From: Undaria pinnatifida
Taxonomy: Eukaryota; Sar; Phaeophyceae; Laminariales; Alariaceae
NCBI GenBank assembly: GCA_012845835.1
Contig: JABAKD010000019.1
Coordinates: forward strand, 5,060,994 to 5,124,993
DNA: 64,000 nt
Reading direction: 5' to 3'
Positions 59,630 through 64,000 of the stretch are shown here, one piece after another (the first letter of the stretch is position 1; every line of letters begins with the position of its first letter). Under the pieces are notes generated by a model. It was not told the origin of the DNA. It did no database searches and saw nothing but the letters and a program-made list of their open reading frames with translations. The position numbers and the translations under genes are program-made.

Positions 59630-60044
59630 AAAGCGCGTCCCCCGCTGGTCCCAGCACCTGTTCCTGCCAACAAACATATAGGGCTGCAGCCCCTGTGCCG
59701 GTCTTCGTTACATACACCTGGCCTCGTGTCCACATGAGATTCTGTATGATATGCCTGGGTACATATATACTATATGGACGACTGAACGGTACCTGATCGG
59801 GTATATGTATGCACTCAACAGTGTCCACACATTAATAGCGTGTGTATCGTGCTCGGTTTCCAGGTATATAGTCTATACCGGTAGCTGCACATATATATGT
59901 CGCTGGTATGCACATCTACGATCAGTCCGTCTTTCCTCTTGCCGTGATATTGCATATCGTATGAGACATCGAACAGTACTTTGTGCCGTCTGCTACGCGA
60001 TCGTTTTTATACTGTATCCGTTGTACGTATGTTAATATAATATC
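59630..60044. other. Unassigned spacer
   Basis: No gene recognised. AT-rich and TATA-like sequence lies near 59760-59900. Confidence 0.3.
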
Positions 60045-61015
60045 ATGACGTAGCTTTCATTCATCCCCCTTCCCCCCCTCCAACGCCCCCTCCCTCCCCA
60101 CACGCCGCACGATCGCCTAGATAGACCCAGCACTGCGCGTATAGCAAGCCCGTACATATATGATTAATACGCGCGATCGGAGTATCACACACATTGTTGC
60201 CAAGAAGATGAGTTTCGACCAAATCTTTGATCTCATAGCTGGAGTGTATTTAAATATTACATGTGACCTAAACCTCTTGAAAACCCTTCCCCCCCACCCG
60301 CCCCCCCTTTTTTCTTTTTTTGTTCCTCGCTCTCTCTTGCTCAAACGCCTCACCTAATATCGAAATCCGCCAGAGTAATACACACTTCCACGCGCTGGAT
60401 ATCACCTCGTTATCTTTTTAGAGCCGTCCATGCCGCTGCTGCAATTCTCGCCCCCCCGCGCCTAACGCCCCCTCCTTCCCCACCACCCGCACCATCACCT
60501 AGATAGACCTAGCACCAGGCGTATATCAAACCCCTACACCTATGCGACCTAAACCCCTTCCCCCCCCCTCCCCCCCCCACACCCCCCCCCCCCTCCCCCA
60601 CAAGAAGGATTTATAGTTTCCACGCACAAATTGAGCTGCCCCACCTGTCCCTCCCCCCCTCCCCCCCTCCCACCCCCCTTTTGATCAAAATCAGGCCCCC
60701 ACGTCCTTATAAACTCCGCCCTCCCCTCACCGGTTATTCGACTCACAGGATTCACTTGATAAACTGATGCATTTCCTTCCACAGCTGTCAGATTTTGTCC
60801 CCGTCAAAAACAAGTTTTATAGTTTCCGCGCACAGACTGACGAACATCACCCTGTTGACCCTGATAGCTACGCTGTAGTTGCAAGGGGAGTCACCGACCT
60901 ATATCCTTAATGAGTACACGCAACCCGCAATACGCGCGATCGGAGTATCACACACAGCTTGCAAAGATGAGTTTCGACAAAATTTCGATCTCACAGCTGG
61001 AGTGTATTTTAGTTT
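60045..61015 (+). mobile_element. Poly(C)-tract element, copy 9 (most complete)
   Basis: Order: leading block (GACGTAGCTTTCATTCATCC), internal direct repeat (60166-60253), C-runs with CTCGCTCTCTCTTGCTCAAACG, CATGCCGCTGCTGCAATTCTC and CTTTTGATCAAAA, the 85-bp sub-repeats, CCTGTTGACCCTGATAGCT, and the terminal copy of the direct repeat (60929-61012), 763 bp from the first. It has no open frame of note. Confidence 0.92.
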
Positions 61016-61019
61016 TTAT

Positions 61020-61475
61020 AGCAGTTGTACGGCAGTGTCTGTTAATTGGCCGTACGTGTATCCGTTCTCCGAAATATTCCAATCATTTCAATTTCCTGGC
61101 GGCCTGCAGCAAACATTTTAATTGTTTGCCCATTCGATCGACAAATGCTACGCTGGTGAATGCAATGCGCCACCCCGTGTAATCGTTCGGTTTAGGTACT
61201 GCTAAGAGACGAAACTACCGTTCGTAGCGTGCATTGCATGTGCTTCCGTTGCACGTTCGTCAAATCCGCCTTGTGAAGCTGGGATTTGATTGTGTGGTAA
61301 GCAGTGCCCCACCAGTAAAAGAAATGTTGTTTCCTGTTGACAACGGCCACGGCCTGCTCTCGGAATGTTTGATGTAAAACGTTTCGACTGATCCATCTTT
61401 CTGTGGACTTACGCCCTTTTAAACTCTCTTCGTCAGAAAAGCGTTTGGCCCCAAACCCAAAATGTTATACCCCTC
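61020..61475. other. Unassigned region
   Basis: Minus-strand frames near 61200-61400 are open (64 codons) but have no recognised domain. Confidence 0.25.
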
Positions 61476-61479
61476 GCGT

Positions 61480-62000
61480 GGGATGGCGCCATTGAATCGC
61501 CCGGGTGCTGTTCTGATTGACACCCCTGTTATTAACGTACCAGGCCGTTGTAACCCTATGTATGCTGTAATCTGGATACGTCCGCCCTCACTTTCCCGTC
61601 CTTGCTGTGTTTAGTGTTCAGATAGACACACCTCTTTGAACATACGTACTACAATGCGATGTTTCGAACCAATTAATATTATCTACACATCGTAGCATTT
61701 CTCGTCGGACTTGATACCATTCGGAACAAGTCCGCCCTCACCCGTCCGTCCTTGGTTGTGTCTACTCTGTAGTATGGTTCAGATTAACACCTCTGTGAAC
61801 ACACTCCATTTCCCTGTGGACTGTGGTGTCGCCCGATAGTCTGCCTACGTGGTGCATTTCGTCGGACCTAAGTCGTGCGGGTTTAACCTTCTCTTAGACA
61901 TGTCTATACCCTCACATGTCCGTCCTTGGTTGTGACATATTGTTCAGACTCCCCCTTCTGTGAACATGTATGTGCCGTCTCGAACCCCTTTTAACTTTGT
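61480..62000 (+). repeat. Degenerate tandem repeat, about 160-180-bp units
   Basis: Three to four units share TCCGCCCTCAC, CCGTCCTTGGTTGTG, TTCAGAT..ACACCTCTGTGAACA and TCGTCGGACTT. Strongly diverged. Confidence 0.6.
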
Positions 62001-62004
62001 TGAC

Positions 62005-63090
62005 GACCGAGTTGACACTATAGCCACTCATCGAAGTATCGTCAGACTTGCCGGATAATGACCTGGATGATAAGTAGTCCGTCCACGCTCCGGTTATTGG
62101 TGTGATATGTATGCCCCAGCTTGATTCGCTCGCCGTGCGGTGTTTGCCAGCGACAGCTTGCCCCCAAGAACCTACACGAAGTACGAACTAACTCCATAAA
62201 TAAAGAATGTATGCTTCTAGTTGTTCCAGCTTGGTTTATGTGGCCCTGATGTCTTAACTTGGTACTGTTAAAATAGAAACGATGTAACGCCAGGCCCCAC
62301 CCTTGTGCGACCGAATTACTGAGATGTGTGTCTGTATGTAATGTGTCCCAGGTAACATTCGTACGGTTCGCTCGCTCGCGTAGTTTTGGTAAGCGCGGTG
62401 ACAAGACCATAGTATGTGCCTGTGCAACCAGGTATGTGTACGTCCGGTACACCCCAATTGCTCCCCTACTCGTCCCTCGGTCTGGTGGTCATCACGTGTT
62501 GTTTGTCGTCATCACGTGTTGTTGCCATTCTTGAACGACTGCATACTTTTTATGTTATGCACCGCATGCTGTATATCAGGTATGTACCTGGTACAGTAGT
62601 TCTGTGGACAATGTCCTGGCGTCCGTGAGGCAGTACTGCATAGTTCCTGTACTATGTATACATGCCCGGTGCTCACTACGTTGTGCGAAAAGTTGTGTCT
62701 CTCCTGGCTGGTATGACCTATGTCAGTGATATCGTACCCTTGCCATTCACGGATTGATGTGTTTCACCCTGACACGCAAGTAGTCTCTCCTCCTTAGGAT
62801 TAGTATGATGTCTTTACGTTAATGGAACCCGGAAATAAATACAATCATAAGTAGACAACAGTGTATATTCTCGTACATTACTACTTCTCGCTTATCTGGT
62901 ACACGCCCATCTTGTATACCAGGTATTGTCCTCACTACGCGGACAATTAGTAGTATCATATTCGGGTCGACTCTTCCGATCGCATCCCGTACCAGGCGCA
63001 CACATAATCCGTATTTGAGTAGCATATCAATCGCATATAGACTGTAGTTGTATCATGTCATATTCATAACTGTATCCGTGTATTTCACGA
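62005..63090. other. Unassigned region
   Basis: A 136-codon minus-strand frame (62042-62452) has no recognised domain. ATCACGTGTTGTT is duplicated near 62492 and 62510. Confidence 0.3.
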
Positions 63091-63104
63091 CGATGACAGC
63101 ATAC

Positions 63105-63270
63105 ATGCATATTTTGCCCCCCCTCACAAAAACGGGGTTTTTTTATCATTTCCACGCACAGGTTGAATAACGTCACGCTGTTGACCCTGGTACAAGCTAC
63201 TTCTAAGTGAAGTCGCCGACCTATATCCTTGATGGGGACACACACCCAGCAATACGCGCGATCCGAGGGG
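63105..63270 (+). repeat. Poly(C)-tract element, copy 10 (internal fragment)
   Basis: Carries TTTCCACGCACAGGTTGA, GCTGTTGACCCTGGT, GTCGCCGACCTATATCCTTGATG and AATACGCGCGATC, then stops before the constant 3' block. Confidence 0.75.
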
Positions 63271-63476
63271 CCACCTGCACTATCTGCATTCTTGGTGGAA
63301 GCTAGTGAAACGGAAATTACTTCCGTGAAAGCTTCCATATGTGAAATTAAAGGTGGGGGACACAGAGTGCCCCCTGCAGGTCTGCCAATTGAGCAGGTCC
63401 TCGGAGAGTACTCACTTTCGTTCCTTCGTAGAGATGTAGCGTTATTTGTTTCCACCAGAGCCCGGAATAGCTTCTG

Positions 63477-63502
63477 AGATCGGAGGCGCGTGCCTCCGAT
63501 CT
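63477..63502. repeat. Perfect hairpin, 11-bp stem
   Basis: AGATCGGAGGC and GCCTCCGATCT flank a GCGT loop. It lies just after an open frame of about 66 codons (to 63477) with no recognised domain. Function unknown. Confidence 0.85.
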
Positions 63503-63599
63503 AATTCCTAACTTCCCCGAATATAAACCGCCAACCTTATCATACGAAACCCATCCAAATGATCTCAAATTCGGATACCTACAGGCCTTTCGAGGCCGT

Positions 63600-63740
63600 A
63601 TCTTAACACTAGCCCACCCTGATGAGTCGCATATGCAGAAATATGGGAGATTCGGGGAAACTCCGGTTCTACGAACTAGACCATGAATCGAAGATGCGGC
63701 TCCTCAAACCCCACTCCCACACCTCAAACCGTCTGGCTAT
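63600..63740 (+). repeat. Single fragment related to the 0.55-kb tandem array
   Basis: CACTAGCCCACCCTGATGAG, GCAGAAATATGG, CTAGACCATGA.TCGAAGATG and CCACTCCCACACCTC match the middle of the units at 25653-27585. Confidence 0.8.
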
Positions 63741-63814
63741 GGAGCCAGGAACACGCGAAGAAGAGCCGTAGAAAGAAAAGCAGACCCTACAGCAAGGCAA
63801 TAGTCACCCATCAA

Positions 63815-63910
63815 AAACCTGCCGTATGCCGCCGGTGTGGCGGGGGGGGCGGAAAAGGCTCTAGAACCTGCCGCATGCCGCCGGTGTGGCGGGGGGGGCA
63901 GGAAAAGCTC
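63815..63910 (+). repeat. About 50-bp tandem duplication with G-run
   Basis: Two copies of ACCTGCCG[TC]ATGCCGCCGG followed by TGTGGCGGGGGGG and GAAAAG.CTCTA. Confidence 0.9.
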
Positions 63911-64000
63911 TACGGTAAACCAACCACAGAAAAGGTACTGTGGCGAGGCGAGCCCTCGTCGATATGGAGGGGAGCAGAGGCGCTCACACAAGGGAGAAGT

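Overview
The window looks like a repeat-rich nuclear segment from a multicellular eukaryote, most plausibly a stramenopile and perhaps a brown alga. That placement is inference. It rests on small phase-mixed exons with GT..AG introns of 0.46-2.8 kb, an intron-rich major facilitator gene, a secreted beta-helix protein of a type I associate with brown algae, and a mix of copia, LINE, tRNA-derived SINE and GIY-YIG/reverse-transcriptase relics. There are no operons, ribosome binding sites or bacterial features. Most long open frames are shadows of low-complexity or repeated DNA; the convincing genes are split into short exons.

Layout. 0.3-4.0 kb: broken pieces of one or more Ty1/copia retrotransposons (RNase H end, a tandem-repeat tract, then protease-linker and integrase). 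7.0-20.2 kb, minus strand: a nine-exon gene for a 12-TM major facilitator transporter resembling the ZIF-like family, about 530 residues. I assembled it exon by exon; every junction has GT and AG and all phases agree. Its introns hold a SINE, a 117-bp tandem duplication, simple repeats and one arm of a 1.1-kb inverted repeat pair whose other arm is at 22.2-23.3 kb. 20.4-40.6 kb: almost entirely repeats, namely a 0.55-kb tandem array, many copies of a poly(C)-tract element, 145-bp, 245-290-bp and about 28-bp tandem arrays, and a MITE with a target duplication. 40.6-42.2 kb: two 5'-truncated LINE 3' ends in head-to-tail order. 43.4-44.1 kb: the C-terminal part of a PIF1/Helitron-type helicase. 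48.1-52.0 kb: degenerate tandem repeats and a tRNA-derived SINE cluster. 53.0-56.5 kb, minus strand: a secreted beta-helix gene split by an antisense retroelement relic that has a GIY-YIG nuclease upstream of its reverse transcriptase; that relic is cut off by a copy of the poly(C)-tract element. 57.6-59.6 kb: two minisatellite blocks, one abutting a broken tyrosine recombinase core-binding domain. 60.0-64.0 kb: more poly(C)-tract copies, degenerate tandem repeats and a tail related to the 0.55-kb array.

Only the transporter looks like an intact host gene. The beta-helix gene has recognisable first and last exons, but I could not resolve the junction between them. Everything else is mobile-element or repeat sequence at various stages of decay.
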